Positions 10,697 through 20,052 of a stretch of 42,676 nucleotides of DNA are shown here, piece after piece. Source of the DNA: Acanthaster planci (lineage: Eukaryota; Echinodermata; Asteroidea; Valvatida; Acanthasteridae). Within the stretch, counting starts at the first letter, position 1. Every line of letters begins with the position of its first letter. The translations under genes were made by a program, and so were the position numbers. The notes below the pieces were generated by a model. That model was given only the letters and a program-made list of their open reading frames with translations, did not search any database and was not told the DNA's origin. Where the stretch lies: contig NW_019091682.1 of assembly GCF_001949145.1 (NCBI RefSeq), forward strand, positions 109,553 through 152,228, written 5' to 3'.

Positions 10697-12550
10697 GACA
10701 GATACGTGTGTACAGTATGCACACTTGTACACATGTTGTAACACAATTGAAAATTTTAACACTTGGAGGTTTAATTTCTTCAGTAAATTTAAACAACATT
10801 TCAAGTTTAAAGACGTGATTCCACATAAAGTTCCGATGCTGATAAATCTCAAGATTGAAATAAAAAGCACAAAAGACGCATGCTAAGTTGCACGTTTTCC
10901 TGTTTTAATGCCTTCGCACTTCAAAAGTGCGTTTCGTACTCTACCGGTCATGCCGGTACCAACTACATGTACTACATATGACATGTCTACCCCATGTCTA
11001 CCCCTAGTTAGCCTATTTACCGAACGGACAACGAACTTACCAATATTTACTTCGTTATACTAGGCGTACCCCTATATTTACCTAAAGTCCTGCCTGGAAA
11101 GTGCTAGAAGGAGACCACAGCTGCAGAACAATGCGGGGTAGGTGAGAAGCAGAGGGGCCAGCCGGGTCGGGGCACCAGAACAAGGAAACAGATAGTCGAG
11201 TCAGTAACAACATGAACGATCGATCCCGGCCGCGCGCCCCACGTCTGTCACACACGCACGCGCCCGACCCACGGATGTACATGTACATGTACATGTAAGC
11301 AGTTGGGATAGGCAGTAGGGACCAGCGCCACTTTGATCATGTTCGCAGAGCTGTGAGTTTCATACCAGTCTTGAGGAGAGACTAGTTACGACATCTCTAG
11401 TGCGTAAAAGCCTTCAAATGTTATTCTCGCTTGGTAGCCTTTATTCAAGGAAGATAATCCCCAGCACATGTTTTAAAAAGAAAATTTGCGGTTGGGACCA
11501 TTAACCTAGGTTCTCCATCTTGCGCCATGTAGCGGCGCTATACGATCTTGGGTTGGGGTTGCAGGAAATGAAAAAATCTGTCATAGTAATAATTTAAAAA
11601 AATCGGGGGAAATACTCACGAGTTTCTCAGGCGTTTGGGACACACATCAAATTAAAGACCATTTTATAATTGTTCACTTTCTTTTCAAATTTCCATTCAT
11701 TAACCGACGACTTTTGAAGATATATTTTTCCACGGAAGGTCCCCTAAAAAGCAGTAGTGAAGCCCCTCGCCATTTTGAAATATCGATGCCTACACTTCTC
11801 GAAAAAACACTGAGACCGTTTTCAGGCACCGATTTCTTCCAAATCTCACTCAGACGCAAGCTGGTATTCTTTTTGCTCGCCTAAGCCTGTCTTTCCTACA
11901 AACCTTCAAGTTCATGGGTCACAAAATGCTCAGTTTTACACCGTTGTGATTTGGCCCACGCCAGCGTTTTCGGCCTATTTACTGGCCTACAACCTTTAGG
12001 ACGGTGTGCTCCGAACACTGCAGTTGCTCGAGTTATGTTAAAAATGAAGTCGTCGATTGATTTATCGATTTTTATGGCATGCAAGCGCCCGGCCAACCTT
12101 AGCCTAGCCGCGTCCAAAAGTGGCTGTGGCTTGAAGTTACCAACGACTCTCGGGGAGGTGGCCGCATAATTCCATGCTGCAGCAAGTAATTGGAATGCGG
12201 CTTGACAAAATCGTATTATCGGTCCCATAGAGATCATAAGCAGTTTATGATTTATATGATCGATCTGCCTACAGGCATATAAAAACATAGACCGCCAGAC
12301 CGCATTTAAAAACTACATGAACATTTTGTGATCTGTGTGGCGCCCGACTAAAAATCGAACCAATGGGCAAATTTACGCACAGTGCAAGAATTCCATCCAT
12401 AAATCCCATAATGCTATTTTACGATTGTAAAAAAAGTCCTTTGAGTAGATTCAAAACAATGCGGTTGCATAACTTCTTATAATGCGCTCCGAGTCATTTG
12501 ATAGCCTTTCCACAATATGAACGACGATGATGAATGACGGTGGAATAATT
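10697..12550. other. Intergenic DNA, nothing recognised
   Basis: Contains a GC-richer patch near 11100-11330 and a TACATGTA run at 11276-11297. The reading frame at 11896-12288 (minus, 130 codons) has no recognisable domain and looks like chance. Confidence 0.5.
11276..11297. repeat. TACATG microsatellite
   Basis: A near-perfect run of the 6-bp unit TACATG, which is also fully palindromic. Confidence 0.8.
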
Positions 12551-12610
12551 ACCCCGAGGGGCCAAAAAGCACTCGAGGCGAAGCCAAAGGTGCCATTTGC
12601 CCCCGAGGGT
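12551..12610. repeat. Long imperfect hairpin, ACCCCGAGGGG ends
   Basis: ACCCCGAGGGGCC pairs with GCCCCCGAGGGT, and AAAAAGCAC pairs imperfectly with GTGCCATTT around a small GGC-GAA-GCC hairpin. The whole 60-bp block folds back on itself. It may be the core of a foldback repeat; no flanking duplication was seen. Confidence 0.6.
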
Positions 12611-13189
12611 GTACAAAAACCCATGGACCCACCCCGTCATAGTAGGCAACACTTCTTTTGTTATACCATGGTCGTAGATTACACTAGAACAGTCTTATGT
12701 GTAATATATGCATATTTTATTGCAAGAAAAATTAAAGCGCTTTGACAAATTGAACAACGGAAACAGCAAATTAGATACAATATTATACAAGCTATGAAAC
12801 AATTGATTGTGATGCCCTTTGTTGACCTTTTTTCGTGGGCGGGGGCAGAAATCCAGGATTTGGTTTACTATTCATTAAGCACTGGGGTTTTTCAAGCTGT
12901 CGACTGGTTGACTTTCAAGATTGACAAGACTGAAGAGCAGAGAAGAGACAACCACATGAGTGTTTTATATAAACAGCAACGATGATCGCAGCAGAAAAGG
13001 TGATCAGAGCATACTTGTGTTCCACGAGCATAAAATAACCCGCGGGTCTCTGGTCAGAGTGTGAAGAGAGTAGCACTTGCGAACGGACGTAGTGCTTCAA
13101 TGTCCTCATACGGTGCACACCGCTGCCATCCATCCTCGTGGCTCGTACCCAAGATTAAACAATTACAAAGCAGTAGCCAAGACACATCA
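12611..13189. other. Intergenic DNA, nothing recognised
   Basis: No coding exon or repeat border was identified. Confidence 0.5.
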
Positions 13190-13990
13190 ACTGCGAGAAA
13201 GATCACCGTTATCCATCATTTTTTGTTCGCTCGTTACCCAGCGCCCGAACTAGGCGCTCTGGAAAGGGCTGATGTATTTGCACTGTGATTGGCTACATTG
13301 TGCATACACGAACTGTGACCGCGAGGTTATCGCGTCCTGTTAGCGAAGCGTTATAAATATCTTTTTAGTTTGCCAATGGCAATGCTTTGGCATTGGCAAA
13401 GTGTCGGCGATATGATAAAAACATGGCCTTGGTACAATCACAGTGTGGTATAATTTATCTTCTCATTAAGTACACAGATCACGTGTCTTTTTGCGATACA
13501 GGAGGACGCGACTTGTGCATGACTTCTGGCCAGCGCGGCCGGTGAAAACAACCCCAGATGAACGCACTTCTGCCATGCAAAGCAACGTAAAATGCATTTG
13601 TTTTCATCTCGCATTGACCTGCGGTCACGGTGAAGTCGCGTCCGCGACTGATATTAATTATTGGTTATCTTGATCAATTTTGGATGAAATAATAAATTGT
13701 AGTTAGAATATTTTCAGCAATGAGAAAGAAAATGAAAAAATATGTAGAATTGATAACCGCTGCTTGTGTGTGTAACGCACTGAGCGAGCTCGCGCGCCTG
13801 GCTGAAATTTACCCACAATACTTTGCACGTAGTTAGCTGACCCTGTGTGACATATTTCCTTCACTCACTGAAATCTGTGCAAGGCCATTAGCCCTTTCCA
13901 ACACCCTGTTCGGGCGCTGGGTGACAAGCGATCTTTTTTGTGGCCCGGCAACACGGTGCGCTCGACGCTTGAATGGTACCTGCGTGCTTG
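13190..13990. mobile_element. Foldback element of about 0.8 kb with long inverted arms
   Basis: The left arm around 13234-13275 (ACCCAGCGCCCGAAC…TGGAAAGGGCTGATG) matches, in reverse complement, the right arm around 13887-13926 (ACCCAGCGCCCGAAC…TTGGAAAGGGCTAATG). Weaker matching continues outward (CACCGTT…TTCGCTCGT against CACCGTG…ATCGCTTGT) and inward (TTTGCAC; GTGACCGC). The arms are therefore likely more than 100 bp each. No coding sequence is inside. The superfamily is unknown and the borders are approximate. Confidence 0.65.
13369..13400. repeat. Inverted CCAAT pair
   Basis: TTTGCCAATG (13369-13378) and CATTGGCAAA (13391-13400) form a perfect 10-bp inverted pair, containing a forward and a reverse CCAAT box. 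It sits inside the foldback element, so promoter activity is only a possibility. Confidence 0.6.
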
Positions 13991-14040
13991 TAGCACATCA
14001 TGTGATCAATTCGCGACAAAAATTCGATATCTATGACCGT

Positions 14041-14645
14041 GGTATAATAATAATATATAATAATAACATTTATAGAGCGCGTTTTTTCCGAAGGTGACAA
14101 TGCGCTGGGAAAAAAGCAACTGCAGGAAAGTAAACCAGGTGCTAAGACAAAATTAGTGGGAGCAGATGACCCAAACCTAGAGTGGAAACAGATGAGATTT
14201 AAGTTTACATATGGACTGTTGTAGGGAGTTGCGATTACGAATGCTATAAGAGGTAATGAGTTCCAGCATCTGGGTCCAGCAACAGAAAAAGCCCTGTCTC
14301 CTACTTTTTTTGAATGTACGTGGTATTTTTAGGTTGTGTTTTGAGCGGAGGTTACTTCGGTTAGGTTTGCTGAGATCAAGAGAGTTGATTATGTATTGAG
14401 GATGTGTGCCAGTTAGAGCTTTATATACGTTGACGGCTGTTTTGAAGATGATGCGTTTTTGAACAGGTATACCAGTGTAGTTGTTGTAGAAGTGGTGACG
14501 AATAGCAGTGTTTGCGTTGTGTGAATATAATCCGTACAATGTTGTTTTGAAGTTTCTGTAAACGACTAACGTCAGAGTGCTTCATTCCATTAAAAAAAGA
14601 GTTGTAGTAGTCAAGTCGTGACAGGACTAAGGTATGGAATCCATA
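14041..14645 (-). mobile_element. 5'-truncated CR1/L2-type non-LTR retrotransposon (RT C-terminal part)
   Basis: Minus-strand frames show SRLDYYNSFFNGM, then LQKLQNN, then IIFKTAVNVYKAL, LRSKHNLKIPRT and KSHLF. This is the standard order of the region after the reverse transcriptase core in CR1/L2-like elements, with at least one frame shift near 14540. The 3' end is CGCTCTATAAATG followed by ATT-rich repeats at 14041-14070, a typical tail for this group. It is dead and 5'-truncated near 14645. Confidence 0.8.
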
Positions 14646-15059
14646 TCCGCCGTCGTGCGTCGTCCGTTATTTTTTCTTTGTCTCAATTGCGCAGTGGTAT
14701 TTTTAACTTTGATCGTTTCACATGTCCATGTACTTGTTCGATCGATCCATCGTGCCTGACTCTCATTTTAGCAGTAGAACTAGAAGATGTATTCGTTTTT
14801 GCAGTTGCGCTGAACTCCACTTGAAAGAAAAAATTATATCCTTTCATTTTTAAAGACTGACATCAGTAAAGTGACGTGTATATGAAATAATACCATTTTT
14901 GTTACATCGATAACTTAGTTACTCTAGAGATGGGATTTAAAGCTATTCATGGTGACAGACAACTAATGTGGAAAGCTTGCGGTAGAGACGCCCTGGAAAT
15001 CTCCAAACACCCCACCGTGCCTCAAGACATCGGCTTCTCCATCAGCGACATCAGGCAGC

Positions 15060-15110
15060 NNNNNNNNNNNNNNNNNNNNNNNNNNNNNNNNNNNNNNNNN
15101 NNNNNNNNNN
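15060..15110. other. Assembly gap (51 N)
   Basis: Unresolved bases inside the Penelope-like remnant. A repeat copy is a common cause of such a gap. Confidence 0.99.
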
Positions 15111-15333
15111 CCCTGCTCACCTCCCGGTCTGATGGGTCCTCTATACCCTAGCCCCCCCCGCCCATGGGTCTCCTATACCCAGGCAACCTTCCCCCGCCAC
15201 ATCCCATGACCAACTGACATCCACCAGCTGCATCCTCGTTCCACCTGACTACACAGAAGGATCCGTCACACTCCGGTACTCCCAGTCAGCTTATAAGCCC
15301 CACTCTCTGTCGGCATCTCTTCAGCCTGGTCTC

Positions 15334-15364
15334 CTGACGACGGACAGGGCATACTGTCCGAAAC
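15334..15364 (+). ncRNA. Hammerhead-like ribozyme core (candidate)
   Basis: CTGACGA (15334-15340) and GAAAC (15360-15364) flank a perfect 6-bp stem, GGACAG/CTGTCC, with a six-base GGCATA loop. That is the layout of a hammerhead core around stem II. I could not find a good stem I or an unambiguous cleavage triplet, so it may be degenerate or need a partner copy. Confidence 0.4.
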
Positions 15365-15849
15365 GTTGAGTTCCTCACAGAGGATTTTTTCCATCATCAT
15401 AAAGACTTTATAATGGAGATCAATATGGGGGCCTGCATTGGTCAGTAACTGTGGCACCGTGCCTTTAATAAGTAGGATAGTTGTAGAATATCATTGTCAC
15501 ATGCGCACTCATTTTCCGCCGGGGCACAAAAAGGAGTTCGGCCAAAGAAATTGTAGGACTGTGTAAAACATGACCCCGGTCATTCCCTGGCTTCTTCGAC
15601 TCCCATCTGAGAGCACAGCAGAGAAAATGGCATTGACAAATCGGCCTGAAAGTGGGTGGGGTGCCTAGTCCCATAAACAGGGCCCTATCCATAGAAAAAA
15701 TGTTGGAAAAACGCCCTCACGCGTCGTCATCTACATCTGTTTCGCGGGGCCCCAGTACAGTAGGGAGGTCCCCGTTGTGGAGGTGGGGCCTGATCAGTGA
15801 GGTGTAGCTTGACAGACCCTTATGACCGAACGCGACCGTACCGTGCAGA

Positions 15850-15912
15850 GTAAAAGGACGGCCGACTGCGGAAGAGCAACGTAAATCAGAATTGATTCAA
15901 GTCTAGTAAGCT
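15850..15912 (+). repeat. Diverged copy of the segment at 18190-18250
   Basis: GGACGGCCGACTGCGGAAGA…GTAAATC…TTGATTCAAGTCTAG aligns with GGATGGCTGACTGGGGAAGA…GTAAGTC…TTGATTTACGTCTAG. In this copy the ATG has become ACG and the splice donor GTAAGT has become GTAAAT. Confidence 0.55.
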
Positions 15913-16188
15913 AGTGGAATATTTTTCAACCGGATTTGGTGCACGTGCGCGCCCGGCTGGGTGTCCCCCACCCGCCCTGTCCGCAATTTTTCCGTATTAT
16001 TAATGGTGCGTAGCGGAGTGTACAGAAATGTATTGCCGCCACATATCTAGAAATATTTTGGTCACTAAAGGCGCCTTTCCATATTTACCTTTTTTGGTTG
16101 CGTTGCATACACGATGTGTTCATGCGCCCCGGGAGCGATTTTGACGGATGCGCAACGCTTGGCGCAAGTGTTTGAAGGGCATATGGAA

Positions 16189-16338
16189 AGACGCTTTTAC
16201 GTGCGTGGAAACTGATACGCACGTACGTGAAACTATAACATGTACATGTACATACGTGAAACTATCACGTACATGTACATCCACACGTACACATGTATGT
16301 ACGCGAATCAGTATATATACGTACGTGTAAAAAGTTGT
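16189..16338. repeat. ACGT-rich palindromic cluster
   Basis: Many TACGTG, CACGTA and TACATGTA words, with ACGTGAAACTAT repeated at 16224 and 16254. The outer arms (CTTTTACGTGCG…ACTGATACGC against CTTTTTACACGTACG…ACTGATTCGC in reverse) are partly inverted copies. Confidence 0.55.
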
Positions 16339-17078
16339 TTTCTGTGGGTGGCCGTAAATGATTGTGCATAGTAGTAATACTTTAATTTCTGTTGAAAACT
16401 CACGCTTCTCAGATGCAGAGTACTGAGGTCAATACGTCACGGGCGTGCGTGTATCCCATTCACAATGCACTATACTTTTCAGTTCAAGTAACGTCACGCT
16501 TCGTGGTGTACGACTCTACGAGCGTGCTGCTCGCGTTGACACGAGTATATTCCCGAGCGCACAAACGGCAAAAGCATCCGCTCCGAGCAGGAACAAAAGA
16601 GGGCGTATTTTTAAATGAAATTGACAGTCCTTTGGTATCAACGATTGATCTCCATTATGCGTATTACTGCACGCAAAGACCGTACTCTGCCTGCCCTGCA
16701 TCAAACTCGCATAAACTTCCAAGCCTACGCGATGAGTTTGTACCAAAGCACACACAGACATATAAACGTATAGACCGTCAGTCTCTTCTCGACAAAAATA
16801 TCAAAGAACGTTGCAGTCTTCCATAGGTTTCACAAACTGTCGGCAAGGTAAAAAAAATGCCATGCTTCTACTGATCATAGCTTTAACGACGTCCGTATCA
16901 CGAATACTGATCTCTCTAAGTAACACGCATGCGCAGGGATCTTGACAATACTAACCCTCCTATGCATGGCTGGGTTCGGGCGCCTTGTTCCCGTATGTTC
17001 ACGACCAGCTCGATTTGTTGTTCGTGAGTCGGCCGCTCGATCGCCGGGAACAAACAACCGGTTATCACAAGCAACATG

Positions 17079-17090
17079 CAACATGGCGGC
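17079..17090 (+). promoter_or_regulatory. YY1-like start-site motif CAACATGGCGGC
   Basis: An exact match to the YY1-type element (AA-ATGGCGGC) often found just after transcription starts. It lies in the CpG-rich block. Its ATG opens a short frame (MAASMYVIRELR…) in good start context, but I could not link it to a recognisable gene. Confidence 0.4.
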
Positions 17091-17790
17091 CTCCATGTAC
17101 GTTATTCGAGAGTTGAGGTTTGGATGGGCTGAATTCTTTTCATATAAACAGGAACATTCATTTCTGTGTTACGGAAAATAGTTAATGTTAATTTTGCAAA
17201 ACTTCCCATTTTCAACATGGTCTATGGCTTTGGAAGCCATCTCTCTACTTTTTGCAGCTGTTCAAAAATCAAAATCTCACGAGTTTTTTCGTGTGTTCCT
17301 GTAAAACCCTGACGCGGAGATGGTGTGTGATCCTGCTCCGAGAACAGTGTTAATTCTTGAGTCGTGTTCCCGCCGTTCGAGTGCGAGAACAAGGAACACG
17401 TGTCAAGAACAGGCCACGCGAACTCGACCCATGTGTATAGGGAAAAATTATGCTAGCGGATATGATGTTGATAAAACCCGCGCAGCAACGAAGAATTGCT
17501 ACTGCATACAAACAAACGCAGATTCAAAATACGGTCAGGAACCAGACTATTCCTCATTTACAAATGTATCGAGAATATTGGATACGCTGATAACCAGAAT
17601 TAGAAGCCATGAGGAGGCTCAACGCCTGTGGACATGTAGTATACGCGCGCTTATGCCTCTTTGACCAGTAGGGTGTAGTGATTTACTAAATGTATGCATG
17701 CACGCGCGCGTCAAGCTGGAGAATGCGCGTACCACTTCAGTTAATGTGTCTAATCGGATTAGTCCACGCCAGAACTGCAGTGGCACCACA
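17091..17790. other. CpG-rich DNA, no recognised gene
   Basis: A 114-codon plus-strand frame (17320-17664) shows no family signature. Repeated GTTCCCG/CGGGAAC words are visible. Confidence 0.45.
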
Positions 17791-18003
17791 CTATAGAGGA
17801 TTTTCAGTCACGTAATTTTTGACGGTCATCGTACACGGATGTGCACGGAAACGCACACGCCTTCGGAATCTTTCAACATTCTGGCCAACATGAAACTGTC
17901 AATAGAAATACCCAAATTCGAAATGCACGCGTCTCCACGTACAAAGTACGCCTCCTAAAATGCCTTGGTCCGTCATGTTACGTCACGTGAAAAACCTCTA
18001 TAG
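17791..18003. mobile_element. 213-bp MITE with CTATAGAGG terminal inverted repeats
   Basis: The left end CTATAGAGGATTTTCAGTCA and the reverse complement of the right end, CTATAGAGGTTTTTCACGTG, match, with similarity continuing for about 35 bp (…ACGTAA…GACGG). There is no coding capacity. A TA dinucleotide near each end could be a target duplication, which would suit Tc1/mariner, but this is not certain. Confidence 0.7.
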
Positions 18004-18022
18004 AGTTCCGAGGTAAATATGT

Positions 18023-18048
18023 CACCCGCACAAATTAATTTGTGGGTG
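18023..18048. repeat. Palindrome abutting a TATA box
   Basis: CACCCGCACAAATTAATTTGTGGGTG is a near-perfect palindrome (one extra G in the left arm) with a perfect 16-bp core CACAAATTAATTTGTG. Confidence 0.75.
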
Positions 18049-18056
18049 TATAAAAG
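18049..18056 (+). promoter_or_regulatory. TATA box (TATAAAAG)
   Basis: A consensus TATA sequence about 140 bp upstream of the candidate exon at 18193. No experimental or initiator evidence is available from sequence. Confidence 0.35.
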
Positions 18057-18192
18057 TCAACTATAGTCGTCGGTCGGTGACATGATGACCATATACAATA
18101 AAGGGTATCAAAATGAGGGTGCCTTAAAAGGCTTATGCGAGCTGCCGGGCCGAGTGCAACGACCGTGTATTCTGTACGTACAGGCTGAAGGG

Positions 18193-18215
18193 ATGGCTGA
18201 CTGGGGAAGAGCAAG
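18193..18215 (+). CDS. Candidate first coding exon, BET1L-like (MADWGRA)
   Basis: ATG in good context (GAAGGGATGG) is followed by a frame reading MADWGRA and two bases of the next codon, then a consensus donor GCAAG|GTAAGT. The vertebrate Golgi SNARE BET1L also begins MADWARAQ and has a short first coding exon. I could not find the downstream exons on the plus strand. The segment also has a decayed copy at 15850, so it may be part of a repeat. Speculative. Confidence 0.22.
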
Positions 18216-19186
18216 GTAAGTCCAACTTGATTTACGTCTAGCGCCACCGACGTGTACATGCATTGTGTAACTGCGGTCGCACTCAATGGCGCATTTTTTT
18301 TCACTTGACGGTTGCAGCCAGGCTTTGATTCCTGTGGGCGTACTCATGAGTATGATATAATCCCTCGAGTTAAGACTATTGGTGCCATAATCGGGACTGA
18401 TCATAGAGACATTTCTTTCAATCATGAATTTGGGACTCGTGGCTTCCAACAAGTATCGCTAACAAAAAAAACCCCTCCAACCTACAGTATGTGGGACTAT
18501 TTTTGCATAGAGCCTCGAGGCGGGCGGCTAGCTGATCGCATAGTTTTATTAGGCCTACACATTATTTTAAGGGTGTTATGGGGGAGGGCGATTTTTAAAA
18601 ATCTCATCGCTAACTCTTAAAAATTGAAAACAAAACCGAACTTCTCACCATAATCTTGAATTTCCAGTGAAACACGGGAGGGTCAACGTCTTCCCGGGAA
18701 GGCACCAGGCTGCGCTATTTCCGACCGATTTTGCACTGTTTTCTAAGGGTGCATAATACTGTTGTGCAGCCTGACGCGAGCGTATATCTGGCAAATCACC
18801 ACACCATGTTGGTTGAAGAAACTTGTAGCGCGCCCATACCATGTCAAGGAACGTGGTGCAACCCATTGCTCTAATGGAGATCAATGGGGTTGCTTATAGG
18901 TAAAAGGCCGCAAAATGTAACCTCGCCCCCTAGTAAGATCATAAAGGTATTATGACAAAAATCCCCAATTTGTGCCCCCAGTAACATTGCTCCCCGCTGC
19001 AATTTCTTTTTTTTTTCTGAATCCGCCCTAGCCCTCCGGTCAAAATGTGCGGGGTCAGAATTATCTAAAAACTGTCCCCCATCCTGTTAATTCTGCCCCC
19101 ACTCTGTAAATGCAGGAGAGGAAAACTCAAGCTCAAAAATAGTTAATTCCTTAAAAAAACCCAGAAAAATCAGTCTAAAAGAGTAA
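18216..19186. other. Non-coding DNA
   Basis: Holds a 36-bp hairpin at 18858-18893 (GCAACCCATTG against CAATGGGGTTGC) and one member of a dispersed repeat (ATTTGGGACTCGTGGCTTCC at about 18427), also found at about 22778. No exon was recognised. Confidence 0.5.
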
Positions 19187-19345
19187 AATGCACTCTAAAA
19201 AGAGTGAAAAACCATTCCAAAAGAGTAAAAATGTTTGCTTGTCCATGGAGCCATATAACAGACTACTCGGAAAGAGTTTTTTTTATGTTCTTGATATGGC
19301 TCCTCTTTTGGAAGGGTTTTCACTCGTTTGAAGTAGTTTCCACTC
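19187..19345. mobile_element. Foldback element with GGAGCCATAT inverted core
   Basis: GGAGCCATAT (19247-19256) is perfectly inverted at 19294-19303. After an indel of about 21 bp the arms continue as AACCATTCCAAAAGAG against CTCTTTTGGAAGGGTT. A second hairpin (ACTCACCCTTTCAAAGAGTG) lies at about 19390. It contains repeated AAGAGTGAAAA words and is non-coding. Confidence 0.6.
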
Positions 19346-20052
19346 TTTGTAGAATGATTAACACATTTTTATAGTTGATTCACAAGAGACTCACCCTTTC
19401 AAAGAGTGAGTTTTTCACTCTTTTGCTTTTAGAGAGGAGAGCAGATTATTCTGTTCGTTCCCTCCAGGGTATTTTCCCCTAGTTTTGCCACTAACAGAAG
19501 TTGATATCTTCACGTAATTTTTGATTAATTAATTAATTCCACAGGGAATACATTTTAGTCTTTTCTGCCAATCATCAAGCTATTAACATTAACAGAAAAC
19601 TCTTACGTATGCAAAATCAACCGAGCTATGTTTCTGCGAGAAATCAGAAAAGGCAGCAATCTTACACATGTAGTAATTCTCAACAGGTGTTCTAGAATAG
19701 TGGTACACTTGCGCTGGACTCGTAACATTCATACAGATTAAAACTGTCCAAAGTACAGTCGATTGCTGGATACAAATCACTAGATATCTCTGTTCTAGTG
19801 CGTCAGCGCAGCTAAAAGTGCACCCCAAAGGAGAATATGTTTTGTCTGTTTACCTAGAAGCATCCAAATCAAACGCAGTGTCATTCGTCTTCAGCGCTCA
19901 AGTAAAAGAAGTTTAAAAGGGCTTTTTTCCCTGTCATTGCTAATTACTACATGCATTGTTTGGCATGTACAAGGGTTTATCCACTACGAACACAGGGTCA
20001 GGGTTCCCTTCGTTTTCTCCAAATGACGCCATCTACATTCAGAAGTCGCATC
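19346..20052. other. Intergenic DNA, nothing recognised
   Basis: AT-rich, with TTAATTAATTAATTAATT-like sequence near 19523. No gene was seen. Confidence 0.5.

Larger units (their letters stand above)
14930..15440 (+). mobile_element. Penelope-like element, 3' remnant across an assembly gap
   Basis: Before the gap, frame 1 reads RDALEISKHPTVPQDIGFS, which resembles the conserved tail of Penelope-like element proteins (EALEI-KHP…D-GF). After the gap comes a C-rich stretch, TTATAAGCC, and a block CTGACGA–stem–GAAAC at 15334-15364, then a purine-rich end with AATAAAG-like CATAAAGAC. Hammerhead-type ribozyme motifs near element ends are known for this class. Assignment rests on short motifs, so confidence is moderate. 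Confidence 0.5.
15441..17078. other. CpG-rich intergenic DNA
   Basis: Many CG dinucleotides compared with the flanks. A frame of 144 codons at 16392-16826 (+) has no recognisable domain. An ACGT-rich palindromic cluster lies at 16189-16338. Confidence 0.5.

Noticed and set aside
11896-12288. 130-codon minus-strand frame
   Set aside because: No family resemblance, and an overlapping frame exists on the other strand.
16392-16826. 144-codon plus-strand frame, the longest in the window
   Set aside because: No recognisable domain, no exon-like borders and a CpG-rich background that lowers stop frequency.
17083-17181. Protein starting MAASMYVIRELR after the YY1-like motif
   Set aside because: Good start context, but no gene family or downstream exon found, so kept only as a regulatory motif.
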